This document shows, in pieces, positions 14,900 to 23,005 of a stretch of DNA of 26,310 nt. Positions within the stretch are counted from its first letter, which is position 1. Each line of letters begins with the position of its first letter. Where the stretch lies: positions 1 through 26,310 of the forward strand of contig SUVZ01000005.1 in assembly GCA_015061765.1 (NCBI GenBank), given 5' to 3'. The notes beneath the pieces were generated by a model. That model did not search any database, had not been told where the DNA came from, and saw only the letters and a program-made list of their open reading frames with translations. Source of the stretch: Lentisphaerota bacterium. Lineage in GTDB: Bacteria > Verrucomicrobiota > Kiritimatiellia > RFP12 > UBA1067. The translations under genes were made by a program, and so were the position numbers.

Positions 14900-15817
14900 A
14901 TGGGCATGGCGAGGAACTCGAAACAGATTGTCGTATTGGGAAGTGCCAATACCGATATGGTGATAACGGGGAAGCGAATTCCCGTGTCCGGAGAGACCGT
15001 GTCCGGAGGGACGTTCATGATGAATCCCGGCGGGAAGGGCGCGAACCAGGCCGTCGCCGTCGCCAGGCTTTCGGCGAAGAAGGGCACATGCACATTCATC
15101 GGCAAGGTCGGCGACGACATCTTCGGGCGCGACTGCGCAAAGAGAATGAAGAAGGACGGGATTTCCGCCCGCCTGGTTGTGGACAAGGATAACGCTTCGG
15201 GCACGGCGCTCATTCTTGTGGACGCGAAGGGGCAGAACGTCATATCGGTCGCCCTTGGCGCCAACGGCACTCTCAGCCCCGCAGACGCAGAGCGGTTCGG
15301 TGACGATATCGAGAGCGCCGCAGCCTTGCTCATGCAGCTGGAGACTCCCGTGGAGACCGTGCTGTGGGCGGCGAAGAAGGCTCGCAGGGCCGATGTGAAA
15401 GTCATCCTCAATCCCGCCCCGGCACGCAAATTGCCGCGCGAACTGTATCCGCAGATAGATTGGATCACGCCGAACGAGAGCGAGGCGGAACTTCTGACAG
15501 GCGTCAAGGTGACGGATGCGAAGAGCGCGGCAAAGGCGGCGCAGATACTCAAAAAGCGCGGAGTCGGTCATGTCGTGATAACGATGGGGGCGAAAGGGGC
15601 GTATTGCGGAGATTGCGACAGGATATATCCGTGCCGCAAGGTGAAGGCGGTAGATTGCGTCGCCGCCGGCGATACGTTCAACGGCGCATTCGCCGTTGCG
15701 CTGGTCGAAGGCCGCAGCTGTGCCGAAGCTATCGCTTTCGCGCAGAAGGCGGCTGCCGTTTCCGTCACCCGTGCAGGAGCCCAGTCGTCGGTGCCGTACA
15801 GAAAGGAGATTAAATAA
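14900..15817 (+). CDS. rbsK: Ribokinase-family (PfkB) sugar kinase
   Basis: Ribokinase phosphorylates ribose to ribose-5-phosphate with ATP in the cytoplasm. The protein starts with the family pattern IVVLGSANTDMVI, has the substrate-binding GGKGANQA, the internal NPAPARKL and TPNESEAELLTG segments, and the catalytic anion-hole motif CVAAGDTFNGAF with the base Asp at about residue 256-258. The length of 305 residues is typical, and the closeness to ribokinase rather than fructokinase rests on GKGANQA and VAAGDTFNGA. Two starts two codons apart (14900 and 14906) are possible and neither has a good ribosome binding site. The gene overlaps the next by one base (TAATG). Its partner encodes a permease-nucleoside hydrolase fusion, so the kinase would trap the ribose released from nucleosides. 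Confidence 0.9.
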   Translation: MGMARNSKQIVVLGSANTDMVITGKRIPVSGETVSGGTFMMNPGGKGANQAVAVARLSAKKGTCTFIGKVGDDIFGRDCAKRMKKDGISARLVVDKDNASGTALILVDAKGQNVISVALGANGTLSPADAERFGDDIESAAALLMQLETPVETVLWAAKKARRADVKVILNPAPARKLPRELYPQIDWITPNESEAELLTGVKVTDAKSAAKAAQILKKRGVGHVVITMGAKGAYCGDCDRIYPCRKVKAVDCVAAGDTFNGAFAVALVEGRSCAEAIAFAQKAAAVSVTRAGAQSSVPYRKEIK

Positions 15818-17838
15818 TGTATTTCTGCGACAATTACGCGTTGGCCGTTATGTTGTGCGTGGTGACCATGTTCTGCTGGGGCAGTTGGGGCAATACCCAG
15901 AAACTTGCGGGCAAGACCTGGCGCTACGAGCTTTTCTACTGGGATTACGTCATTGGAATTCTTCTGTTCTCTTTGGCGATGGGTCTTACGATGGGATCAT
16001 GCGGTGAGCGGCAGGCATGGGGATTTATTGCCAATCTCAAATCGTCGTTCGGGGAAAGCTGGATATGGCCGATACTTTCGGGTGTGATATTCAATGCGTC
16101 GAACATCCTGCTTGCGGCGGCGATTTCCGTTGCAGGAATGTCGGTGGCCTTCCCCGTGGGCGTGGGATTGGCTTTGGTCGGCGGCACTCTCCTGAATTAT
16201 GCGGTGAAGCGCCAGGGGAATGCAACCCTCATCGGAATCGGGCTTCTGCTGATTGTCGTTTCGATTCTGTGCAATGCCCTGGCGTTCAAGGCGAAACAGA
16301 GTGCGGGAGGCGGGGCTTCGGACTCTTCATCCACTAAGAAAGGGTTGATTCTCGCTGCGTTGGCCGGTTTCATGATGATGTGGTTCTCTCCGCTTGTGAA
16401 CCGTGTCGTGGATCTTACGTTCACGGCGGAAGCTCCGCGCGAGGGAATGCTGACGCCCTACACCGGATTCTTCCTGTTCTCCGTCGGAATCTTCCTGTCC
16501 AATTTCGTGTTCAACACGGTTGCGATGCTCAAACCCGTTCAGGGCGAACCGATCCTCGACGGTGCCAAGCGTTATTTCGGCGGTTCCCCCAAGACACATC
16601 TTGTTGGAATTCTCGGCGGATGCATCTGGGGACTTGGAACGCTTCTGTCGTTCGTGTCTGCTGGCAAGGCAGGTCCGGCGGTGTCGTACGCTCTCGGACA
16701 GGGTGCAACGCTCGTTTCCGCACTTTGGGGCATTCTCGTGTGGCGCGAGTTTGCGGGGGCTCCAAGGAAGTCCGCGCTTCTCAACTGCGCGATGTTCGTC
16801 CTTTTCGTTGCGGGACTGGGAGTACTCGTGATGGCGGGCGATTCAGGGGAATCCAAAAAGGAACCGGTCAAGGTCATCTTCGATACCGACATGTACACCG
16901 ATTTCGATGATGCAGGCGCGCTTGCCTGTCTGCATGCGCTTGCGGATGCAGGTGAGTGCGAGATCCTTGCCACTGTCTCAAATACGCGGGACTGCATGAG
17001 CGTGGCGATGTGCGAAATCATAAATGCATATTATGGAAGACCGGAATTGCCTGTTGGATGTTCGAAGGAGATCGGCAGGACAGGCGCAAGCGAATGGCAC
17101 ATAAAGCGTTACAGCACTACCGTTGAGAAATACGGGAATTGGGTGCGACACCGCAATTCGAACGATGCGCCCGACGCGAATGAAGTGTACAGACGCGTTT
17201 TGGCGGCTCAGCCAGATGGCAGCGTGGTCATTTGTTCGGTCGGCTTTCTGACAAACATGCGCCGTCTTCTTGAGACGAAGCCGGATGCGATTTCACCACT
17301 GGACGGAAAATCGCTTGTCGCCAAGAAGGTGAAGCTTTGGGTGGCCATGGCGTGCCGCTATCCCGACGGCAAGGAGTACAATTCGATGATTGACCCTGAG
17401 TCGTCTCGCATCGCATTGGAGAACTGGCCAACGCCTGTCGTGTTTACTGACTGGAACTACGGATTCGACTGTCATGCCGGCCGGACGCTTGCTGAGTCTG
17501 GGCAAAAAGACAATCCCGTGGCGAGTGTGTTTGCCGGAAACGTACCGTCCCGGGACGACATCCGCAGCAGGGCGGCGCATTATCTTCGCGGTGCATATGG
17601 GATGAACGGACGCGCGGCATGGGACCAGACGGCAGTCCTTATCGCGGTGCGCGGAACGGAGCCGTACTTCAATGTTTCGCGCGGTACATACCGGATGGTC
17701 GGTTCCAATGGTGCAAACGAGTGGGTGCCGGACGAGAACGGTCCCCATCTGCGCGTTACGGAAAAGGTCTCGAAAGTGGAAGTCGGCTGCATTATCGATG
17801 AACTGATGCTCCGTTCTCCGGTGTTATCAAATCGCTAA
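15817..17838 (+). CDS. DMT-superfamily permease fused to a nucleoside hydrolase
   Basis: This 673-residue protein joins two full domains. Residues 1-342 form about ten membrane helices of the drug/metabolite transporter type; CWGSWGNTQKLAGKTWR and the YWDYVIGILLF segment resemble the sugar permeases found in Bacteroides ribose-use loci. Residues about 350-673 are an inosine-uridine-type nucleoside hydrolase: VIFDTDMYTDFDDAGALA supplies the calcium-binding aspartates (Asp356, 358, 362, 364, 365), and further family segments follow, such as VVFTDWNYGFDCHAG. The linker is short (GDSGESKKEPV) and the frame is continuous. With ten helices the hydrolase would face the cytoplasm, splitting imported nucleosides into base and ribose for the ribokinase. 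AAAGGAG (15802-15808) lies eight bases before the ATG. Normally these are separate proteins. Confidence 0.85.
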   Translation: MYFCDNYALAVMLCVVTMFCWGSWGNTQKLAGKTWRYELFYWDYVIGILLFSLAMGLTMGSCGERQAWGFIANLKSSFGESWIWPILSGVIFNASNILLAAAISVAGMSVAFPVGVGLALVGGTLLNYAVKRQGNATLIGIGLLLIVVSILCNALAFKAKQSAGGGASDSSSTKKGLILAALAGFMMMWFSPLVNRVVDLTFTAEAPREGMLTPYTGFFLFSVGIFLSNFVFNTVAMLKPVQGEPILDGAKRYFGGSPKTHLVGILGGCIWGLGTLLSFVSAGKAGPAVSYALGQGATLVSALWGILVWREFAGAPRKSALLNCAMFVLFVAGLGVLVMAGDSGESKKEPVKVIFDTDMYTDFDDAGALACLHALADAGECEILATVSNTRDCMSVAMCEIINAYYGRPELPVGCSKEIGRTGASEWHIKRYSTTVEKYGNWVRHRNSNDAPDANEVYRRVLAAQPDGSVVICSVGFLTNMRRLLETKPDAISPLDGKSLVAKKVKLWVAMACRYPDGKEYNSMIDPESSRIALENWPTPVVFTDWNYGFDCHAGRTLAESGQKDNPVASVFAGNVPSRDDIRSRAAHYLRGAYGMNGRAAWDQTAVLIAVRGTEPYFNVSRGTYRMVGSNGANEWVPDENGPHLRVTEKVSKVEVGCIIDELMLRSPVLSNR

Positions 17839-17856
17839 TTAAAGGAGGAAGAATCA

Positions 17857-18120
17857 ATGAAAAAACCAATCGTTATGATGCTGACCTTCCTGATCGCGGC
17901 GGTGATGTCGCGTTCTGCAGTCTCGTGCATAATCAGCGGAGACACCAACAGAGTGTCGGCTTCGTCTTGTGAAAGCTCGGTCTGTCAGAACTTCGCCACT
18001 GCAAGCCTTTCGCTTTCGGAGAAGTTCTTTTCCCGGCTTGAACGTGCGGAATGGACGAAAGATGTTTCGGATTCCGCCGAATTCCAACTTCGTTTCAGTT
18101 TCCACATAATCATCAGGTGA
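17857..18120 (+). CDS. Small secreted protein of unknown function
   Basis: This 87-residue protein has a strong ribosome binding site (AAAGGAGG) just before its ATG and a clear export signal: MKKPIVMMLTFLIAAVMSRSAVSC. It lies 18 bases after the permease-hydrolase stop. The AVSC end of the hydrophobic stretch is a weak lipobox, so it may be lipidated or simply cleaved by signal peptidase I. The rest has three cysteines (SCESSVC and Cys24) and no family I recognise, ending in a basic FHIIIR tail. It lies between the permease and the SUMF1-like gene, all in the same direction, so it probably belongs to the sugar unit. Confidence 0.6.
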   Translation: MKKPIVMMLTFLIAAVMSRSAVSCIISGDTNRVSASSCESSVCQNFATASLSLSEKFFSRLERAEWTKDVSDSAEFQLRFSFHIIIR

Positions 18121-18145
18121 AATCGTTCAAAAGAAAGGATAGATC

Positions 18146-19444
18146 ATGAAAAGAATAATCTTCGCTCTCGTCGTGACGGTTGGAGTTTCTACTTTTGCGA
18201 TCCCGACCGTATCTGAAGTCAAAGTTGAACAAGATGGATTGCGTAACGTAAAAGTCACCTATAAATTGGATGAGGATGCAGTTGTTACGCTTGATATACT
18301 GACAAATACTACAGAAGGGGCATGGGTTTCCATAGACGCGAAAAACATTACGCACACCTGGGGCGATGTGCACAGGCTGGTGAGGAAAACTGGCGATGGG
18401 GCAACCTCCGAACATACGTGCTACTGGGCGGCCGACCGTTCATGGAAAGACAATGTCGATGCCAAACTCGATATAAAAGCGGTTGTGAAAGCGTGGGCGA
18501 CGAACGCGCCTCCGGATTACATGGTGGTCGATATTCTGCCGGTCATGGGTGCTGTGCGCTATTATGAATCCGCGGATCAGCTTCCGGACGGAGGCGTCAC
18601 TTCAAAAGTGTACAAGACCGACCGCATCGTGATGCGCAAGATTCCGGCGAAAGGCGTAACTTATGTGATGGGCTCTCCGGTTGGAGAAGTGGGGCGGATG
18701 AATCGTGTTCAGGATGGTGGAGTTGAAACCCAACATTATGTCACATTGACCAACGACTATTATCTAGGGGTGTATGAATTGACTCGGCAGCAGTATATTC
18801 ATGTTACGGGGCACAAAGCTCAGGACTCCGCTTCAGGGACTATGCTGTGGCCCGCAAATGTCGAGGGTGATAATGCCTGTATTCCGGCTACGAAGGATAT
18901 CTATAGGTGGTTTGATTATTATAATTTCAGGGGCAATGCAGATTGGCCGTCGTCAGGGCATAATATCAGCAGCGGCGTGCTGAATACATTCCGGACTAAA
19001 CTTGGCATCGATTTCGATCTGCCGACGGAGGCGCAGTGGGAATATGCCTGCCGCTCCGGTGTGTCCGCGGCATTGTATACCGGCGAAGAGCTTGTGGACG
19101 CGAATGTCAGCGAGAATCTTGATTCCATCGCATGGTACAAGGGTAATTCCGGCAACTCCTATCCGGTCGGATTGTTGAAACCGAACGGATTCGGGCTGTA
19201 CGATATGCTTGGTAATGTGGCGGAGCATGTGCTTGATTGGCGGCTGGACGATCTTGGATCGGATGCGGTGATTGAACCGACAGGTCCGGAGAGCGGGACC
19301 TACGCCGTCCCGCGCGGCGGAAGCTACAACAAGCCTGCGTCCAACTGCCGAGCTGCGTTTCGTCAGCATTGGGTCAAGCGTGATATAGACGGAAGGCATT
19401 CGGATTTCGGCTTCCGTCTCTGGGCCCCGGCCATCGCCAAATAA
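18146..19444 (+). CDS. Secreted SUMF1/FGE-sulfatase-fold protein, probably non-catalytic
   Basis: This 432-residue protein has a Sec signal peptide (MKRIIFALVVTVGVSTFAIP), a beta-rich N-terminal region (about 20-160) and a SUMF1 domain (about 165-430). SUMF1 hallmarks are YYLGVYELTRQQY, FDLPTEAQWEYACRSG, NGFGLYDMLGNVAEHVLDW, PRGGSY and HSDFGFRLW. In formylglycine-generating enzymes a GGSYxC...C pattern carries the two catalytic cysteines; here GGSYNKPASNC keeps only the second (Cys401) and has Lys at the first position, so enzyme activity is doubtful. SUMF1 folds without the pair are widespread in PVC bacteria, probably as binding domains. AAAGGAT precedes the ATG. No sulfatase is nearby. The gene is in line with the glycosidases. 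Confidence 0.85.
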   Translation: MKRIIFALVVTVGVSTFAIPTVSEVKVEQDGLRNVKVTYKLDEDAVVTLDILTNTTEGAWVSIDAKNITHTWGDVHRLVRKTGDGATSEHTCYWAADRSWKDNVDAKLDIKAVVKAWATNAPPDYMVVDILPVMGAVRYYESADQLPDGGVTSKVYKTDRIVMRKIPAKGVTYVMGSPVGEVGRMNRVQDGGVETQHYVTLTNDYYLGVYELTRQQYIHVTGHKAQDSASGTMLWPANVEGDNACIPATKDIYRWFDYYNFRGNADWPSSGHNISSGVLNTFRTKLGIDFDLPTEAQWEYACRSGVSAALYTGEELVDANVSENLDSIAWYKGNSGNSYPVGLLKPNGFGLYDMLGNVAEHVLDWRLDDLGSDAVIEPTGPESGTYAVPRGGSYNKPASNCRAAFRQHWVKRDIDGRHSDFGFRLWAPAIAK

Positions 19445-19466
19445 AGGGTAAAAGGGATCACAGCAT

Positions 19467-21407
19467 ATGAACGGGTTTCTGTCGTTCTCCTGCGTGTTGG
19501 CGGCCGTTACAGCCGTCGGCGCGTCGCAGGGTGAAACGTTTCTCAGGAATGGCGGATTTGAATCCGTCGACGGCGGCGTCCTTGAAGGCTGGTCGAGCCT
19601 TCGTCCGCCGCTGAGAGTGGACAAATCCTCCGGCCGCAACGGCGGATCCGCTCTTGCCTTCTGCGCCGAATCCAAGCCTGAACATACGGTGCTGAGCCAG
19701 ACATTTCCGGTCATGCCGGGCAGATCCTACCGTGCGTCGCTATGGGCGAAGACGGAGAACCTCACAGGCGGACGCGCGATGGTGTGCATCGAATGGTACA
19801 ATGAGGCTGGACGCTGGGCGGGAGGCGTCTATTCTCAAGGTATCGGTGGGACTGAAGACTGGACCGAGATCAATGCCGTCGCTTCTCGTCTGCCGGAAAC
19901 GGCTAAGACGTTCCGCGTCGGGGTTTATGTGGAGCGCGGCGGCTGCGGGCGCGCCTGGTTCGACGATGTTTCGCTGACGCCCGTTGAAACGCCGGTCGTC
20001 GCCGGGCTTTATTCGAGCGCATACCGGAATCAGGCGGCAGTCGGAGACGTTACGTTTTTCGCCGATCTCAATCTCGCTTCAGGGGGGATTTCACCCGATC
20101 AGGTCAAAGCGATATTCTCGCTTCCGTTCGCGAATGGCCGCAAAACGGTTGTGGCGGACGCCATTTCGAACAACTGGGCCAGCGTGACCGTCGACGCCTC
20201 CAAACTTAAAACCGGAACGGCAGGGTTTCGCCTTATGGATTCTTCCGGCCGCCGTTTCAACGACACCGCAATCAGGTTCGAGCGGTTTGAAGGCGAAAAC
20301 CGCAAGGGAGTGCGTGTAGACCGGCACAACCGTCTGCTGGTCGACGGAAAACCTTTTTTCCCGGTCGGAATGTATTTCGGGAAGGTGAACTCCGAAGATC
20401 TGGAGGTTTATTCCAAAGGATCTTTCAACTGTCTGATGCCGTATGCACGCATTACCCGGGAGCAGCTTGATATGTGCGCTGACAGGGGGCTTAAGGCGTT
20501 TTGCAACATCAAGGATTATTACACCTTTACCAGAAGGGGGCGTCCGACGCGAGAGGAAAACGACGAAGCCGTGCGCAAGATAGCGGAAGAGCTGAAAGGG
20601 CATCCGGCGCTGCTTGGCTGGTACCTCAACGATGAGATACCTCCGGCGCATATCGACGAGCTGAAGGAGCGCTACGAGTTGATGAAAACGCTGGATCCCG
20701 ACCGCCCGACGTGGACGATGCTTTATCAGGTCCGGCAGATGCGCGAATATCTTCCGTCCTTCGATATATGCGGTTCCGACCCTTATCCGCATGACGATTG
20801 GAAACGGTGGAACGACGCTTATACGTGGCCCCGCATCCAGATCGCCGATACATTCCGTTCGCGTCCGGTATGGCAGGCCATACAGGCTCATGACAGCGCG
20901 GCGTACAAGACCGGATCGCGGGAAGAATTGATGAAAACCCACCCGACGGGCGAGGCCGAGGTGCGCAGTCTCGCATGGCAGGCGCTTACGGCGGGGGCGA
21001 ACGGATTTTTCTTCTATTCGTTTTTCGATCTCAAGAAGATGGATTGGAAGACTCCCTTCAAGGAGAGTTTCGGTGGAGTGTGCCGCGTGGCGGAGGAACT
21101 GCGTCGCTATGAACATGTCTTTCTCTCGACCGATCCTGTCGAAGCGGTTGCGGATTCACCGCATATCGGAGTGAGAGGATGGCGATATGGCGGGAAGGTT
21201 TATCTCGCCATTTCCAATCAGCGTCACAGCCGTACGCACGGGAGTGTCAGTGTCGACGTGCCGTTTTCCGCGGCTGAAACTCTGCTCGGCGATCGCCCGC
21301 TTAAAGGGCTTGAGTTTGACTTCGCCCCGTTCGGAATTTCTTTAGTGCGCCTGATGCCGTCAGCGGCGGCGAATTCTTCGGATAAGGTAGACGGGAGACG
21401 GAAATGA
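19467..21407 (+). CDS. Secreted clan-GH-A-like glycoside hydrolase with N-terminal CBM-like domain
   Basis: This 646-residue secreted protein has a short signal peptide (to about residue 19), a jelly-roll carbohydrate-binding-like domain (24-175; begins FLRNGGFES and ends GRAWFDDVSLTP), a beta-domain (176-270), and a TIM-barrel-like region (285-600) opened by LLVDGKPFFPVGMYFGKV. GHPALLGWYLNDE places a likely acid/base Glu390 after the barrel strand, as in clan A hydrolases; the second catalytic acid is not certain. I cannot assign a GH family: it could be a family without a defined activity. The upstream AAAGGG (19451-19456) serves as ribosome binding site. The end overlaps the GH31 gene by four bases (ATGA), so the two are coupled and probably act on the same glycan or glycoside. 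Confidence 0.7.
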   Translation: MNGFLSFSCVLAAVTAVGASQGETFLRNGGFESVDGGVLEGWSSLRPPLRVDKSSGRNGGSALAFCAESKPEHTVLSQTFPVMPGRSYRASLWAKTENLTGGRAMVCIEWYNEAGRWAGGVYSQGIGGTEDWTEINAVASRLPETAKTFRVGVYVERGGCGRAWFDDVSLTPVETPVVAGLYSSAYRNQAAVGDVTFFADLNLASGGISPDQVKAIFSLPFANGRKTVVADAISNNWASVTVDASKLKTGTAGFRLMDSSGRRFNDTAIRFERFEGENRKGVRVDRHNRLLVDGKPFFPVGMYFGKVNSEDLEVYSKGSFNCLMPYARITREQLDMCADRGLKAFCNIKDYYTFTRRGRPTREENDEAVRKIAEELKGHPALLGWYLNDEIPPAHIDELKERYELMKTLDPDRPTWTMLYQVRQMREYLPSFDICGSDPYPHDDWKRWNDAYTWPRIQIADTFRSRPVWQAIQAHDSAAYKTGSREELMKTHPTGEAEVRSLAWQALTAGANGFFFYSFFDLKKMDWKTPFKESFGGVCRVAEELRRYEHVFLSTDPVEAVADSPHIGVRGWRYGGKVYLAISNQRHSRTHGSVSVDVPFSAAETLLGDRPLKGLEFDFAPFGISLVRLMPSAAANSSDKVDGRRK

Positions 21408-22975
21408 AGATTGAACGGTATGTTTTTCTGCTGTCGTTAGGTATCGCTGTCGTTGCGGGAGCAGAGACTGAAGTACCGCTGCTTGAGGGCGAACGCTGGT
21501 GGGGAGGAAAAGTCGCAGACGGACGGATGATGCCGTTTTCCGGAAATTCTTCGTATCATGCGCAGTTGGATCTGCACCACGGCGCCAACCAGGCTGCCCC
21601 TCTGCTGATCTCCGACCGTGGCCGTTATGTATGGTGCGACAAGGCGTTCGGATTTTCGTTCTCCAACGGGGTTTTACGTACGGACGCGGACATAAAACCC
21701 GTGAGTGCGGGCAGAACGCTGCGAGAAGCTTTCCTCGCCGCGTCGAAAGCGCATTTCCCTCCCAGCGGGAAAATGCCGCCGCCGGTTTTCTTCTCCGCCC
21801 CGCAGTACAACACGTGGATTGAGCTTCAGTACAATCAGAACCAGAAGGACATTCTGAAATACGCCAAAGACATTGTCGCGAACAGTCTTCCTCCGGGCGT
21901 CATCATGATCGACGACACGTGGCAGGCGGGATATGGGGACTGGCGCTTTGAGGCTTTCCGGTTCAGCGATCCGAAATCGCTTTGCGACGAACTTCACGCG
22001 ATGGGCTTCAAGGTGATGCTATGGATGTGTCCGTTCATCACGATGGATTCTCCGACATACCGCCGTCTACGGAGGGAGGGCGGTCTTGTCATCAGGAAAG
22101 GGCGCGATCCGGCCGTGATCGACTGGTGGAACGGAAAGAGCGCGGTGCTGGATCTGACGCATCCGAACGCCCGCGCGTGGTTTTCAGGCGAATTGAACCG
22201 CCTTTGCCGCACTTTCGGAGTGGACGGATTCAAATTCGACGGAGGAAATGTTGAGCATTATCAGGAAAAGAATCTCACCCATATACCTCTGCCCGGCGTC
22301 GAGCAGCAGTGCACCTATGCGTCGTACGGTCTAGAATTTCCGTATAACGAATATCGCTGCTGCTGGAAAATGGCAGGTCAGCCGCTAGTTCAGCGCCTGC
22401 TCGACAAGATGCACAACTGGCGGGAACTGCGTCGATGCGTGACAGATCTCATCGCCGCCGGCATCATCGGGCATTCGTTCGTTTGCCCCGATATGATCGG
22501 CGGAGGGGACTACCGTTCGTTCCTGCCGGGGGCGGCGTTCGATCCGGAGCTGTTCATCCGATCGGCGCAGGTGCACGCGCTTTCGCCGATGATGCAGTTT
22601 TCAGCCTCTCCGTGGCGCGTGCTGGACGAGGAGGGGCAACGTATAATCCGCGAGACGGTATCGTTGCGTCAGCGCTTTGCGCCCCGTTTCGTGGAGCTTG
22701 CCGGAGAATGCGCCAAGACCGGCGAGCCGATGCTTCGTCATATGGAATACGCATTTCCGCGTCAGGGGCTGGCTGACGTGTCGGATCAGTTCGTTATGGG
22801 CGATTTTCTGATCGTCGCGCCGCAGCTTGAGAAAGGAGCCGCCGCACGGACGGTCCGACTGCCAGCGGGAGTTTGGCTCGCGGACGACGGATCGCGCATC
22901 AAAGGTCCGGTGTCGGTGAAGATTGACACTCCGCTCGCACGTTTACCGCATTTTGTCAGGGCTGAACAACGGTGA
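21404..22975 (+). CDS. Secreted GH31-family alpha-glycosidase (short form)
   Basis: GH31 enzymes hydrolyse alpha-glucosides or alpha-xylosides with retention. This 523-residue protein has a Sec signal peptide ending near VVAGA (residue 20). The barrel holds VIMIDDTWQAGYGDW, GFKVMLWMCPFI, the nucleophile motif DGFKFDGGN (Asp279) and the acid/base motif VCPDMIGGGDY (Asp363), followed by QFSASPWR and QFVMGDFLIVAP. At 523 residues it is shorter than most GH31 proteins, lacking the full N-terminal beta-domain and C-terminal extension. Alpha-xylosidase or alpha-galactosidase activity are both possible. The start overlaps the preceding gene by four bases. Its location beside a GH51 enzyme suggests side-chain trimming of a plant polysaccharide such as xyloglucan. 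Confidence 0.85.
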   Translation: MKIERYVFLLSLGIAVVAGAETEVPLLEGERWWGGKVADGRMMPFSGNSSYHAQLDLHHGANQAAPLLISDRGRYVWCDKAFGFSFSNGVLRTDADIKPVSAGRTLREAFLAASKAHFPPSGKMPPPVFFSAPQYNTWIELQYNQNQKDILKYAKDIVANSLPPGVIMIDDTWQAGYGDWRFEAFRFSDPKSLCDELHAMGFKVMLWMCPFITMDSPTYRRLRREGGLVIRKGRDPAVIDWWNGKSAVLDLTHPNARAWFSGELNRLCRTFGVDGFKFDGGNVEHYQEKNLTHIPLPGVEQQCTYASYGLEFPYNEYRCCWKMAGQPLVQRLLDKMHNWRELRRCVTDLIAAGIIGHSFVCPDMIGGGDYRSFLPGAAFDPELFIRSAQVHALSPMMQFSASPWRVLDEEGQRIIRETVSLRQRFAPRFVELAGECAKTGEPMLRHMEYAFPRQGLADVSDQFVMGDFLIVAPQLEKGAAARTVRLPAGVWLADDGSRIKGPVSVKIDTPLARLPHFVRAEQR

Positions 22976-23005
22976 AGTCCGATGGAACGGAAGGGGAGAT
23001 TTTAA

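Noticed and set aside
14768..15571. N-terminal extension of the GntR/LacI regulator to 644 residues
   Set aside because: The extra part is antisense to the ribokinase gene and the GntR domain begins normally just after the ATG at 14767.
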